Shown piece by piece: positions 47,175-55,558 of a stretch of 64,000 bases of DNA; position 1 is the first letter of the stretch, and every line of letters begins with the position of its first letter. This DNA is from Pseudomonas sp. UMAB-08 (lineage in GTDB: Bacteria; Pseudomonadota; Gammaproteobacteria; Pseudomonadales; Pseudomonadaceae): assembly GCF_900095225.1 (NCBI RefSeq), contig NZ_LT607418.1, forward strand, positions 254,570 to 318,569, given 5' to 3'. The notes under the pieces were generated by a model that had not been told where the DNA came from, ran no database searches, and saw only the letters and a program-made list of their open reading frames with translations. Position numbers and translations under genes: made by a program.

Positions 47175-47555
47175 TCAGGCGTTTTCCGTGGCCAGGCGCC
47201 TAGCATTACGCTCCAACTGCCGATGGACACGCGGATCGATGCCCCTAGCGACCAGTGCCCTCGCAACATCACGCAAAGCGCGTGCGTCCGGCAAACCAAT
47301 TTCAGGATAGGTACCGAGAGAAATACGGGGTCGCTTATCCGCCAAGGAAAAGCGGAAGTGCCAGCACTTGGCGCCTTTCGTATTCACGAAAAGAGCGAGG
47401 CCGTTGTAATCAGGGAGGGTGTAGTCCTTGGCACGAGGTTTGGCGTGTCGCACCGCGGATCGGTGAGGGCCATCGTACAATCTCCGTCTCGTTTGGATGG
47501 AGGAGATTTGTACGGCTTCCAGAGAGGCGAGTCCCACGAAAAAGTGATCTACCAA
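47175..47555 (-). pseudogene. N-terminal remnant of P4-type tyrosine integrase
   Basis: The frame contains the DUF4102-like arm-binding domain of P4-type integrases: AVRHAKPRAKDYTLPDYNGLALFV, HFRFSLADKRPRISLGTYPEI and GLPDARALRDVARALVARGIDPRVHR. It ends shortly after, with no core or catalytic Arg-His-Arg-Tyr part. The first 30 or so residues of the frame do not match the family. It reads away from the repeat at 47687, which carries a tRNA-Gly 3' end in the same orientation, the standard tRNA-int arrangement of integrative islands. Confidence 0.82.
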
Positions 47556-47619
47556 GCGCCGGATTAATGTACTAAAAAATCGTGGCTAGTTGTGGTTTCG
47601 AGTGGAACTTACTGGAACG

Positions 47620-47645
47620 AAAAAAGAGGCCGAAGCCTCTTTTTT
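47620..47645 (+). terminator. intrinsic terminator before right repeat
   Basis: A6, GAGGC stem, CGAA loop, GCCTC, T6. It occupies the same relative place to the right repeat as the 28025 hairpin does to the left one but differs in stem sequence. Confidence 0.82.
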
Positions 47646-47686
47646 CAATTTCTACAGACTTCAATAGAAGCCTGTAGAACAATATT

Positions 47687-47845
47687 TGGAGCGGGAAACG
47701 AGACTCGCATCTAGCATCCGACCCATTGAAATTTAAGGATTTTCTTTTATTCCTGAAGCAGGAACAGACTCAATTCTGGACTTGTTTTTGTGGTGTATCA
47801 AGCGCAAGAACGGGGATGGTTCCAAGCCTCGCTATCGAGTTCTAC
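47687..47845. repeat. right att-like direct repeat with tRNA-Gly 3' end
   Basis: Direct copy of 28094-28252, same orientation, 19593 bases away; bases 47687-47715 are identical to the left copy. It also begins with the tRNA-Gly 3' end (minus strand) and lacks the rest of a tRNA. The integrase remnant lies immediately inside it. The 416-base stretch 47556-47971 holds only the terminator and this repeat. Confidence 0.75.
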
Positions 47846-47971
47846 CTGAAGCAAGTAAACAGAGCAGCCAACCACCGCGCAACGGGACGCGGCCCCTCCT
47901 CGTACGCCAGCCTGCCAACGCAGCGGGAGCGTGAAATTGCAGAATTACCACACTGATGGCAGATGCTGGAA

Positions 47972-48571
47972 TCACGAAACCGGAAGCTCGTTTTTTAAAG
48001 AATAAGTAGTGCATGACGGCACTTCGAAATTTTCCAGGACCAGCACGTTTCCATTTGGAAGTTGCCAATCGTAAAAATCCGAAAAGTCCTGTCTGGCCAA
48101 GGCGCGAATTGTCTTGGCAATAAAGCCGTGCGCTACAAGTACAACAATTTTTGACGGGAGCGTTTCCGCCAATCCAAGCAACCCTCCGCGTACACGCATA
48201 ACAACGTCAGCAATCGACTCACCGCCCGTTAGCCCGATATCCCACTGACGAATGATGCTCTGCGACCAAAGGTGGGGATGCAGATCCTTTGCTTCCGCTT
48301 GAGTTAACCCTTCAAAAACCCCGACGTCCCGTTCTTGAAAGTAGTCCATGGTCTGTAATTGAAGGTGTAGACCTCTGTTGAGAATATCGGCAGCTTGCTG
48401 TGCCCTCAGACGGGGGGATACGATAATTGCGTCTATATGGCTGGGCAATTGAGCTTCAAGCGCTTGAGCTTGCTGCTTTCCCCGCTCGGTAAGCCCTGGA
48501 TCAAGCGAGCCAAGGTAGCGGTGCTCTACATTGGCCCACGTTTCCCCATGTTGGACGATGTATAAATGCAT
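47972..48571 (-). CDS. histidine phosphatase family protein
   Basis: A 199-residue protein of the phosphoglycerate-mutase/histidine-phosphatase clan. The start MHLYIVQHGETWANVEHRYLG contains the HG motif (RHG is QHG here), ALEAQLPSHIDAIIVSPRLRAQQAA carries the second arginine region, ERDVGVFEGLTQAEA the conserved glutamate, and VLVAHGFIAKTIRALA the second histidine. The usual arginine before the first histidine is glutamine, which could lower activity. Role unknown; first intact gene outside the right island repeat. Confidence 0.82.
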   Translation of the reverse strand: MHLYIVQHGETWANVEHRYLGSLDPGLTERGKQQAQALEAQLPSHIDAIIVSPRLRAQQAADILNRGLHLQLQTMDYFQERDVGVFEGLTQAEAKDLHPHLWSQSIIRQWDIGLTGGESIADVVMRVRGGLLGLAETLPSKIVVLVAHGFIAKTIRALARQDFSDFYDWQLPNGNVLVLENFEVPSCTTYSLKNELPVS

Positions 48572-48581
48572 GAAATCCATC

Positions 48582-49040
48582 TCAGCCAATAAGGGGTAAA
48601 TCGGACAGCGGCGACCAGTTCTCTCCGAGCCCCAACAGCCCCATGATCTGCCGTCTCAGGTCCACCAGATAGGAATCGTCACGATGACACGGATAAGGCC
48701 GCTCAATCGTCAGTTGCGCCTTGATCATTGCCGGTCGGTCGCTGAAAACGATCACTCGATTGGCCAGCAGCAAGGCTGCTTCTACGTCGTGAGTGACCAG
48801 CAGCGCGGTGTAGCCCTGGCGTTGCCATAAGTCGATCAGCTCTTTCTGCATGGTGACGCGGGTCAACGAATCCAACTTACCCAATGGCTCGTCAAGGATC
48901 AGCAAACGCGGTTCGTTGACCAGCGCTCGAGCCAACGCCACACGCTGAGCCATGCCACCCGACAATTGGCGTGGGTAAGCTCGGGCGAACTGACTGAGGC
49001 CGACTTTTGCCAGTGCATCATCCACCTTGCCGGAATGCGT
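48582..49040 (-). pseudogene. C-terminal half of an ABC transporter ATPase (SsuB/TauB-like)
   Basis: About 150 codons remain: the signature YPRQLSGGMAQRVALARALVNEPRLLILDEP, LGKLDSLTRVTMQKEL and TALLVTHDVEAALLLANRVIVFSDRPAMI. The Walker A half is missing, and upstream sequence changes character near 49040, 30 bases after the end of the mmuM-like gene. It cannot hydrolyse ATP alone. It is one of four broken genes in 48.6-50.5 kb. Confidence 0.82.
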
Positions 49041-49071
49041 TTTTCAGCGGCAAGCACCAAAAGAGGCTTGC

Positions 49072-50006
49072 TCAATATGGCCCCTGCTCGGCTACCTCCA
49101 CTGACTGCAGCAAGTGATACTGCAATTCAGCGATATGCTCAGGGCCGATACCGCAACAGCCCCCAATGATGGTGGCGCCCTGCTCCACCCATGAGCGCGC
49201 CCAGTCCAAGTAAGATGACGGGCCAGGTCTTTGCGGATGCCGAGTAATGTGCTGTTGGCTTCAGCTTCTGCGCTCATTGCGGGGAACGCGTTGGCATATA
49301 CGCCCAACTCAATGCTCAGGCCAAGTGGATCAAGAACACTTCGTGCCTCTGCCAATGCAGCGGTCATGACTTCAGTCTGACTGCAATTGAACAGCACTGC
49401 GGTCGCGCCCAACTCAACGGCCACGCGCACCGCTTCTTCGACCGTTTCCCCCGAGCGTAAACGTGACCGTGCTTGCGAGTCGTGGTCATCAAGCAGCGTG
49501 AAGGACAACCACAGCAGTAGGTCATCATTACCTATTGCTTCGCGTACCGCCCTGACTTCAGCAATGGAGCTTTGGGTTTCAGCCAGCCATACATCCACAT
49601 GCGACCTCAGACCTTCAATCAGTTGCTGATGAACAGCAACAGAACGCTGATGGTCGAACAAGTCCGGTCGGTAAGAACCCAATACAGGTGGCAGTGAGCC
49701 GGCCACAATGACCGGTTCAACGCTATGTTGGGCAGCCTCGCACGCCAGGCGCCCTGCCAGCGTAGCCAGCGCCAGCCCATGCTCCGTAAAGCGCTCTTCG
49801 CCAAGATGAAAAGGCACCAACGCGTAACTGTTGCTAGTGGCGATTCTTGCTCCAGCGTCGATGAAGGCACGGTGCGCCTGAAGCACAAACGCAGGCGCTT
49901 CGATCAAGGCCAGCGCTGACCACTCCGGCTGGCGGAAAGGCGCACCGATGCGTTTCAACTCATGGCCCATGCCGCCATCGAGCAACCGTACGGCAACCTG
50001 ACTCAT
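49072..50006 (-). pseudogene. mmuM: homocysteine S-methyltransferase, frame-shifted near the C-terminus
   Basis: The frame from ATG 50006 (GGAG upstream) encodes MSQVAVRLLDGGMGHELKR, NSYALVPFHL and AVLFNCSQ, the first zinc cysteine region of MmuM. Near 49217-49230 family homology moves to another frame, where YLDWARSWVEQGATIIGGCC and GIGPEHIAELQYHLLQS continue to a TGA at 49072. The GGCCGIGPEHI block contains the other two zinc cysteines, so the single-base change would remove the metal site. A sequencing error is possible. MmuM methylates homocysteine from S-methylmethionine. Confidence 0.82.
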
Positions 50007-50133
50007 TGAATAGCTCCGAGTTTTGGGGTGTCGTCGCTCAGCCATTTATCGACCGTTGACCGATTGGCATCTACCCATGCCTTGACCGCGACGTCAGCAG
50101 GCTGCTTTTCTTTCTCTATTTTCAGAATGGGCT
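50003..50133 (-). pseudogene. C-terminal tail of a betaine/choline-type ABC binding protein
   Basis: A frame without start reads ILKIEKEKQPADVAVKAW and VDANRSTVDKWLSDD to a TGA that overlaps the mmuM ATG (ATGA). This resembles the end of OpuAC/ProX-type binding proteins. The sequence upstream is the end of the TauE/SafE fragment, so the gene was truncated by a deletion with one joint near 50135. Confidence 0.65.
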
Positions 50134-50505
50134 GAGTTTGTTGAAGGGCGGCTTAAGGCTCGCTTCGTTGGGCTTTTTCAGAAAAAAAGGTATCCCAGCG
50201 ACCAATAGAAGTGAACCTAGCAGCCGGTCAAACCAAAGCATAGGCAGAGTCAGGTGGCCCCCAAGCAGTGCCATGGGCACCGCCGCAAATGCAAAAGGCC
50301 AAAGCAATTTCCAATTCAAGCGGCCTACATGCATAAAGCGCCACGTAACAAGCAGAGAAACCAATGTGTTCAGAACTAACGCCGTTGGTTTAATGCTTTC
50401 AGGCGCAAACCCCAGCAATGCCATCACAGCTATATAACCTGACGCCCCCACTTGGCCGACACTGGCATATAGCAAAGCGATCAAGAGAAAGGATGCATAG
50501 ACCAT
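50122..50505 (-). pseudogene. N-terminal fragment of TauE/SafE-family permease
   Basis: A 127-codon frame, ATG at 50505, with four hydrophobic segments (SFLLIALLYASVGQVGASGYIAVMALLG, ALVLNTLVSLLVTWRFM, LLWPFAFAAVPMALLGG and LLGSLLLVAGIPFFL) typical of the N-terminal half of TauE/SafE sulfite or organosulfonate exporters. The second repeat is missing; the last 10 or so residues come from the joined binding-protein sequence. The product is unlikely to function. Confidence 0.8.
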
Positions 50506-50587
50506 GGAGGGATATGATTAACCCTTAATACATTTTATTGGTGGATCGATGAGGCAGATCGAAGGCAAGGTCGAGCGCGATCGAGAT

Positions 50588-51856
50588 TCAGTACTTCCAG
50601 GCGTAAGCTACACCGAGAATGTCCTGACTCATCTTCAGGTTAGACTCACCGCCGCCAAAGGCTTGCGGAATCGAGCTATTGCCGTTGACCGTTTTTGCGA
50701 AGCCATGGGTATAGGCCACGCTCAGTTCGTTGTTCGACCGAACGCTCCAGGTCAGGCCGAGGCTGGCATGATCCTGAATGACTCCGGGGGCAAGAATATT
50801 GAGAAAGGTCTGACTGCTCGGTATCGGCTGCTCGGCGTGGCTATAGCCGCCGCGAACCGTCAGCTCGGGTGTCAGTGCATAGCTGGCTGCGAACTTGTAG
50901 ATGGTGATATCGCGCCAGCCGAATCCAGGGCCATTCGTTGAGCCGAAGCTGTTTCCGCCGAACAGTGACGGGGCATCAAAATCGTTGCCTACAGAGCGAA
51001 CGTGCCCATACTTGATCTCCTGCACATCGACACCAAGGGTCAGCTGTGGGGTCAGTTTATAGGACACACCTGCGCCATAGTTCTCCGGCACATCGAAGCT
51101 GCCGCCGTTGGCGAACAATCCTGCGTAACGATCAAACTTGCTGGCCTTAATCTTTGAGGCCCAGGTTAGGCCTAACGTGAGGTCATCGGTCAATTGACCT
51201 TGCCAGCCCAAGCGCAAGCCTATGCCGGTAGCGCTGTCATGGCCGCGGTCATTCATATTTGTGCTGTCGCTGGAAAACTTAGGATTGGCGAACGCGCTCA
51301 GGCCCTTGGCGGCGAAGCGCTGATAGACGAGGTTCAGGCCAATGCCGAAGGATTGCCGCTCAGTGAATTTGTAGGCCACAGAAGGCGTGAAGAACACCTG
51401 AGTAAAATCCACACCCACGCTGCCGCGGCTGCCAAATGCGGCGTAGGGATTACTCCGGTAGTCGGTGTTCATGCCTCCGTTACCATAAATAGCAAGGCCC
51501 ACGCCAAGACGATCTGACAGCTGTTTGCTTAGACCGATCTCCGGGAGCAAAAAGACATTCTTCGCATTACCGTTGTAGTGGCCATTAGCGCCGGCACCAT
51601 TGCCTTCTATTTCCGCAGAGCGGTCCGGTGCGAAGAGGGTCGCGCCAACATCAAGGCGATCGCCGATCCAGGCCGTGCCAGCCGGGTTGTTGGCTGCGGC
51701 CATTGCATCCTGCGGCTGAGCAATGCTCACGCCAGCCTGCCCTTGAGCCTTGACCCCGTTGCCGTGCAAGAAATAACCGTTGGTAGCGAATGCGCCAGGG
51801 CTGGTGATACTACCTAGCGCCACCAGTGTGGCAAGAAGGCGTGGTTTGAATTTCAT
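50588..51856 (-). CDS. FadL/OmpP1/TodX-type outer membrane transporter
   Basis: A 422-residue barrel. A signal peptide ends near residue 24 (GAFATNGYF) and the mature start NGYFLHGNGVKAQGQAGVSIAQPQDAMAAANNPAGTAWIGDRLD is the hatch domain of FadL proteins. The rest is beta-strand rich and ends AYAWKY. Family members let hydrophobic substrates such as fatty acids or aromatics pass the outer membrane. I start at ATG 51856 because it begins the signal peptide. Upstream is an AT-rich 187-base region before the repressor gene, likely under its control. Confidence 0.9.
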   Translation of the reverse strand: MKFKPRLLATLVALGSITSPGAFATNGYFLHGNGVKAQGQAGVSIAQPQDAMAAANNPAGTAWIGDRLDVGATLFAPDRSAEIEGNGAGANGHYNGNAKNVFLLPEIGLSKQLSDRLGVGLAIYGNGGMNTDYRSNPYAAFGSRGSVGVDFTQVFFTPSVAYKFTERQSFGIGLNLVYQRFAAKGLSAFANPKFSSDSTNMNDRGHDSATGIGLRLGWQGQLTDDLTLGLTWASKIKASKFDRYAGLFANGGSFDVPENYGAGVSYKLTPQLTLGVDVQEIKYGHVRSVGNDFDAPSLFGGNSFGSTNGPGFGWRDITIYKFAASYALTPELTVRGGYSHAEQPIPSSQTFLNILAPGVIQDHASLGLTWSVRSNNELSVAYTHGFAKTVNGNSSIPQAFGGGESNLKMSQDILGVAYAWKY

Positions 51857-52043
51857 GGGTGACACTCTCCGTGGTCTTTGTAGGCGATTAGCCATCTTGA
51901 GAGGGTCAATTTAATACAATACATATAATCTAACTATAATATTAAATGATATTTATATTCCCTTTAGTTCTATTGGAGAAAGTAGTCTTAGTGCTCGCGG
52001 TTACGGAGCTGCCTGTGCGGCGAGTTTCATGCGGCTTGTGGCT

Positions 52044-52343
52044 TTAGGGGTGTGGGCAATAGAGCAGATAGAGCGTGCTCAGAAGGTGCAGTATCTTGGG
52101 GTCCGATACCGAGTAGAAAATACGCTTCCCATCGCGGCGGGTATCTACCAGACGTTCGGAGCGTAGCACTCCTAGTTGCTGCGAAAGGTTGGGCTGCTGG
52201 ATGCCCAAAAGCTGTTCCAGCTCCCCGACAGAGCTCTCTCCCTGACTGAGCTGGCAAAGCAGCATCAGACGGTCCGGATGGCTCAACGAACGCAGTACGG
52301 TGGCAGCCGTGGTGGCAGCTAGGCGCATCTGCAGGATATCCAT
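52044..52343 (-). CDS. ArsR-family repressor, BigR/SqrR-like (persulfide-sensing)
   Basis: A 99-residue winged-helix protein with LRSLSHPDRLMLLCQLSQGESSVGELEQLLGIQQPNLSQQLGVLRSERLVDTRRDGKRIFYSV. Cysteines 30 and 96 (MLLCQL, LLYCPHP) match the redox pair of BigR/SqrR/YgaV repressors, which release DNA when reactive sulfur species bridge them. I use ATG 52343; an ATG 15 codons earlier has no better context. It lies upstream of the FadL-like gene and near the TauE/SafE remnant, consistent with a sulfur-related regulon. AT-rich candidate operators flank it (51930-51960, 52520-52540). Confidence 0.8.
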   Translation of the reverse strand: MDILQMRLAATTAATVLRSLSHPDRLMLLCQLSQGESSVGELEQLLGIQQPNLSQQLGVLRSERLVDTRRDGKRIFYSVSDPKILHLLSTLYLLYCPHP

Positions 52344-52774
52344 GAAGTTCTCTTTAGCTAGATGAAGAGCGGAGTATAGAGAAACCATATTCTTTCTGAA
52401 AACATTCAGTACGTGAGCTCACATTAGCGAGCATCGCGGCGCGTTTGCTATGGCTTGTGATGCCCGGAGACCACTCTCAATGGCAAAAAAATCATACTAC
52501 AGGTCGCTTTTTCTACTAATAATATTCAAATATACATATCGTTATCCGCCTATCACGAATAAAAATAGGTGCAACCAGGCTTTCAGGCGGCTGTGATAGG
52601 CATTGACGTTCTGAATATGAAAAGCACCCGCCGTACGACGCTTTTGACGTAAGTTCAGGCAGTGATTAGTGATCCCTTCGGCCCCAGACGTGGGCACTCT
52701 CCACGCATAGCCAATGCCTCATCACTTAACGCAGACATAGCCAATTCATTCGCGGTTTTTTAGTTTCCCTCCAT
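52344..52774. other. intergenic region before the sulfonate ABC operon end
   Basis: About 430 bases without a supported gene. It holds the presumed repressor promoter near 52344-52545, including AATATTCAAATATACATA, and the terminator-like hairpin at 52620-52645. Confidence 0.6.
52620..52645 (-). terminator. probable terminator of the ABC/oxidoreductase operon
   Basis: AAAAGC and GCTTTT arms around a GC-rich 14-base centre, symmetric so it can work on both strands. It is about 130 bases past the permease stop codon. Confidence 0.4.
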
Positions 52775-53548
52775 TCATCCATGCGCCCAATGCCGATGTA
52801 GGCTACGAGCAAACGCATCCAGCGCGAAACCCAGGACACCAATCAACACCACCATCGCCATGAGCTCCGAGTACGCCAGCCGGTCGCGCGTGTCCAGGAT
52901 GTAATAGCCAAGGCCGGCACTGACGCCGAGCATTTCGCACGGCACCAGGACAATCCACAGAATGCCGATGGACAAGCGGACCCCGGTCAAGATATGGCCA
53001 AGCACCCCCGGAAAAATCACTTGGCGCAGCGTTTCCCAACGGGTGGCGCTGAGGCTGCGGCTCAGTTGTAGCCAGCGCGGGTCCAATTGCCGAACTCCTG
53101 CCACAGTGCTCAGCAGGATCGGCCACACGGCGGCGAAGGCCAGTAGAAAATAAATAGGCTGATCGCCAACGCCCATCAGCATCACCACCACCGGCATCCA
53201 CGACAGGGGCGAAATCATCCGCAGCAATTGAAATGCCGGAGTGGTCGCTGCTTCCAGATTGCGTGAACTGCCAATCAATAAGCCCAAGGGCACGCCGACC
53301 AGCAGAGCCAACAATAAGCCAATCAGAATGCGCTTGAGGCTGACCAGTACATTTTCGTACAGCTCGGCGCGCCCAAGTAACTCGATCAGGCTGGTCAATG
53401 TTGCCTGGGGGGAAAACCGTGCTGACAACCCGTCCGGCTCGCCAAACACGCCAACGCCCAGCCACCACAGCGCCAGCAAGAGCAGCAGCCCCGCGATACC
53501 CAGCGCCCATTGCAGCATGGGTGAGGCGTGCTTATGCTGGCCAATCAA
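52775..53548 (-). CDS. ABC transporter permease (SsuC/TauC-like)
   Basis: A 257-residue inner-membrane protein with six or so helices and the cytoplasmic EAA-type loop LSRSLSATRWETLRQVIFPGVLGHILTGVRLS near residue 170. The apparent start is a TTG at 53548, overlapping the binding-protein stop (TTGA) with GAGGAG 8 bases upstream; an ATG at 53518 is possible. It would carry a sulfonate, taurine or nitrate-like anion with the ATPase and binding protein encoded just upstream. Confidence 0.9.
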   Translation of the reverse strand: MIGQHKHASPMLQWALGIAGLLLLLALWWLGVGVFGEPDGLSARFSPQATLTSLIELLGRAELYENVLVSLKRILIGLLLALLVGVPLGLLIGSSRNLEAATTPAFQLLRMISPLSWMPVVVMLMGVGDQPIYFLLAFAAVWPILLSTVAGVRQLDPRWLQLSRSLSATRWETLRQVIFPGVLGHILTGVRLSIGILWIVLVPCEMLGVSAGLGYYILDTRDRLAYSELMAMVVLIGVLGFALDAFARSLHRHWAHG

Positions 53549-54744
53549 ATGCTGAACTCCTCGGTGCGCTCAAAGCTGTCCGACAGGCCAAACGCTTTCA
53601 GACCACCGACTGCCGTGATGCTGTTTTTGACGAAGCGGTCATCCACCAGATCGCGGGCGATGTGTTGCGGGTCAAGGCTGGCGAGGAAACCTTTGTCGCC
53701 TTCGATCAACGTGTCTTTCAAGCGGCGTACCAGTTCTTCGGTGTAGCTGGGGAATGGATACGGCTGGAAATCGATGCGCTGCTCGTCCCACGTCGGGTGC
53801 TGAATCGCCCCACTCGTCACGTAGCCTTCCCGATCGCCGACACTCGGAGACAACACCCTACTCAGGACCTGTTGAGTGTGAGGCGTGTAGCGGTTTTCGC
53901 CGTCCCGGGACAGCAATTTGGCGGCTTCGGCACGGTTATCACGGGTCCAAAGCTGGGCTTTGACGATGGCATTGACCACTTTTTGCGACCACTCCGGCCG
54001 GTCGTTCAAATCATGCTCGTGCATGAACACCACACAGCAGGCGTGGTTACGCCAGATATCACCGGTAAAGCGTTGCACCCGACCGACCTTAAGATCTTCA
54101 GCCAACGCGTTGAACGGTTCGGCGACGATGTACCCGGCAATGCGTTTGCTGGCCAGCGCCGGTGGCATGTCCGAAGGTGGCAGCACCAGCAAATTGACTT
54201 CGTTGGCGGCCAATGGGCTGTTGGCCGACTTGGTCACCGGTTGCAAGCCGTGGTCGCGAAGCAACTGCTGCACCACCACGTTATGGATGGAGTACCAGAA
54301 CGGAATCGCCACCGATTGGCCGCCGAGCTGTTTCACATCGGTAATACCCGGCGCTACCGTCAGGCCGGAGCCGCCGACATGGTTCCAGGCCACGACTTTG
54401 GCCGGAACCTTGCTGCCGTAACGCGCCCAAACCGTCATTGGCGACAGCAGATGGATCACGTTGACTTGCCCTGAGATGAACGCCTCGATCACTTGCGCCC
54501 AACTGCGCAGCAATACCGGGCGCTCGGCCTTGATACCTTCGGCTTCGAACAAGCCGTTGTTATGCGCCACCAATAAGGGAGTGGCATCGGTGATAGGCAA
54601 GTAACCGATTCTTACCGGTGCATCCGGTTCGGCGGCGGCGCGCGCTTGCAGGCTATTGAGCAGCGGTAACGCGCCCGCAGCGGTCAGCAGCGCGCTGAGT
54701 TTTAGAAAATCACGACGTGTGTGAGTGAAGTCATCCAGGCACAT
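53545..54744 (-). CDS. ABC substrate-binding protein, Tat-exported (sulfonate/nitrate-like)
   Basis: A 399-residue binding protein starting MCLDDFTHTRRDFLKLSALL with a twin-arginine signal (RRDFLK) and cleavage near residue 40. The mature part begins PVRIGYLPITDATPLLVAHNNGLFEAEGI and includes FISGQVNVIHLLSPM and GVLGH-independent SsuA/NrtA-type lobes. The longer upstream frame is discarded because the Tat motif sets the start. It overlaps the ATPase gene by 14 bases. Tat export means it is folded in the cytoplasm, perhaps with a cofactor or for speed; the ligand is unknown. Confidence 0.88.
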   Translation of the reverse strand: MCLDDFTHTRRDFLKLSALLTAAGALPLLNSLQARAAAEPDAPVRIGYLPITDATPLLVAHNNGLFEAEGIKAERPVLLRSWAQVIEAFISGQVNVIHLLSPMTVWARYGSKVPAKVVAWNHVGGSGLTVAPGITDVKQLGGQSVAIPFWYSIHNVVVQQLLRDHGLQPVTKSANSPLAANEVNLLVLPPSDMPPALASKRIAGYIVAEPFNALAEDLKVGRVQRFTGDIWRNHACCVVFMHEHDLNDRPEWSQKVVNAIVKAQLWTRDNRAEAAKLLSRDGENRYTPHTQQVLSRVLSPSVGDREGYVTSGAIQHPTWDEQRIDFQPYPFPSYTEELVRRLKDTLIEGDKGFLASLDPQHIARDLVDDRFVKNSITAVGGLKAFGLSDSFERTEEFSI

Positions 54745-55558
54745 GTACAGCCTCCAGCGGGTCGGGCAGCGATTCGGAAAAAGTGTTGGAGTCGCGGCTC
54801 GCCCGCCGAAGGGTTTTGAGGATGTCGATGCGCAATGCGCCCAGTTCTTCGACCAACTCGACGCGTGGCTGAGGCAGGTCGATGCGCCATTCACCGAGGG
54901 TCCGCGCCGGGCTGTTACCCAGTAGCAGAATACGCTCGGAAAGCAGCAGGGCTTCGTCGATGTCATGGGTGATCAATACCGCAGCGGTATTGTGTTCAGC
55001 GATGACCTTGAGCAGCAGGTGTTGCATGTCGGCACGGGTCACTTCATCCAGGGCGCCGAAGGGTTCATCCAGCAGCAACACTTGCGGCTGCCGCGCCAGG
55101 CAACGGGCCAATGCCGTGCGCTGGGCCATGCCGCCGGACAACTGCGCGGGGTAATGTTCCCGTGCATGTTGCAAGCCTACCTCGGCAATCGCCTGATCAA
55201 TCCGGGCCTTGCGCTCCACGCTACTCAGCGATGGCTGACTAACGAAGTCCAGGCCGAATACTACGTTCTTTTCCAGGCTCAGCCATGGCAGCAGGCTGGG
55301 GTCCTGAAAGGCGACCGCCACTCGCGGATGGGGGCCCTTCAACGGTTCGCCGAGCAGGCTGACCGAGCCGCTGTGAGCCGTTTGCAAACCGGCCAACACC
55401 CGCAACAGACTGGACTTGCCGACCCCGCTGGGGCCAAGAATCGAGACCACCTCCCCAGGTACCAATTGCAAGTCGAAGTCTTCCAGTACCGATTGCCAGC
55501 CGTGATCACGGGGATACCCCAGGCTAATCTTGCGCGCTTCGAGCAAGAGCACGCTCAT
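54731..55558 (-). CDS. ABC transporter ATPase (SsuB/TauB-like)
   Basis: A 275-residue ATPase: Walker A ILGPSGVGKSSLLRVLAG near residue 40, signature YPAQLSGGMAQRTALARCLARQPQVLLLDEPFGALD near residue 135 with Walker B, and the switch VLITHDIDEALLLSERIL. It powers the permease encoded downstream. The start overlaps the stop of the oxidoreductase gene by four bases. Confidence 0.93.
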   Translation of the reverse strand: MSVLLLEARKISLGYPRDHGWQSVLEDFDLQLVPGEVVSILGPSGVGKSSLLRVLAGLQTAHSGSVSLLGEPLKGPHPRVAVAFQDPSLLPWLSLEKNVVFGLDFVSQPSLSSVERKARIDQAIAEVGLQHAREHYPAQLSGGMAQRTALARCLARQPQVLLLDEPFGALDEVTRADMQHLLLKVIAEHNTAAVLITHDIDEALLLSERILLLGNSPARTLGEWRIDLPQPRVELVEELGALRIDILKTLRRASRDSNTFSESLPDPLEAVHVPG

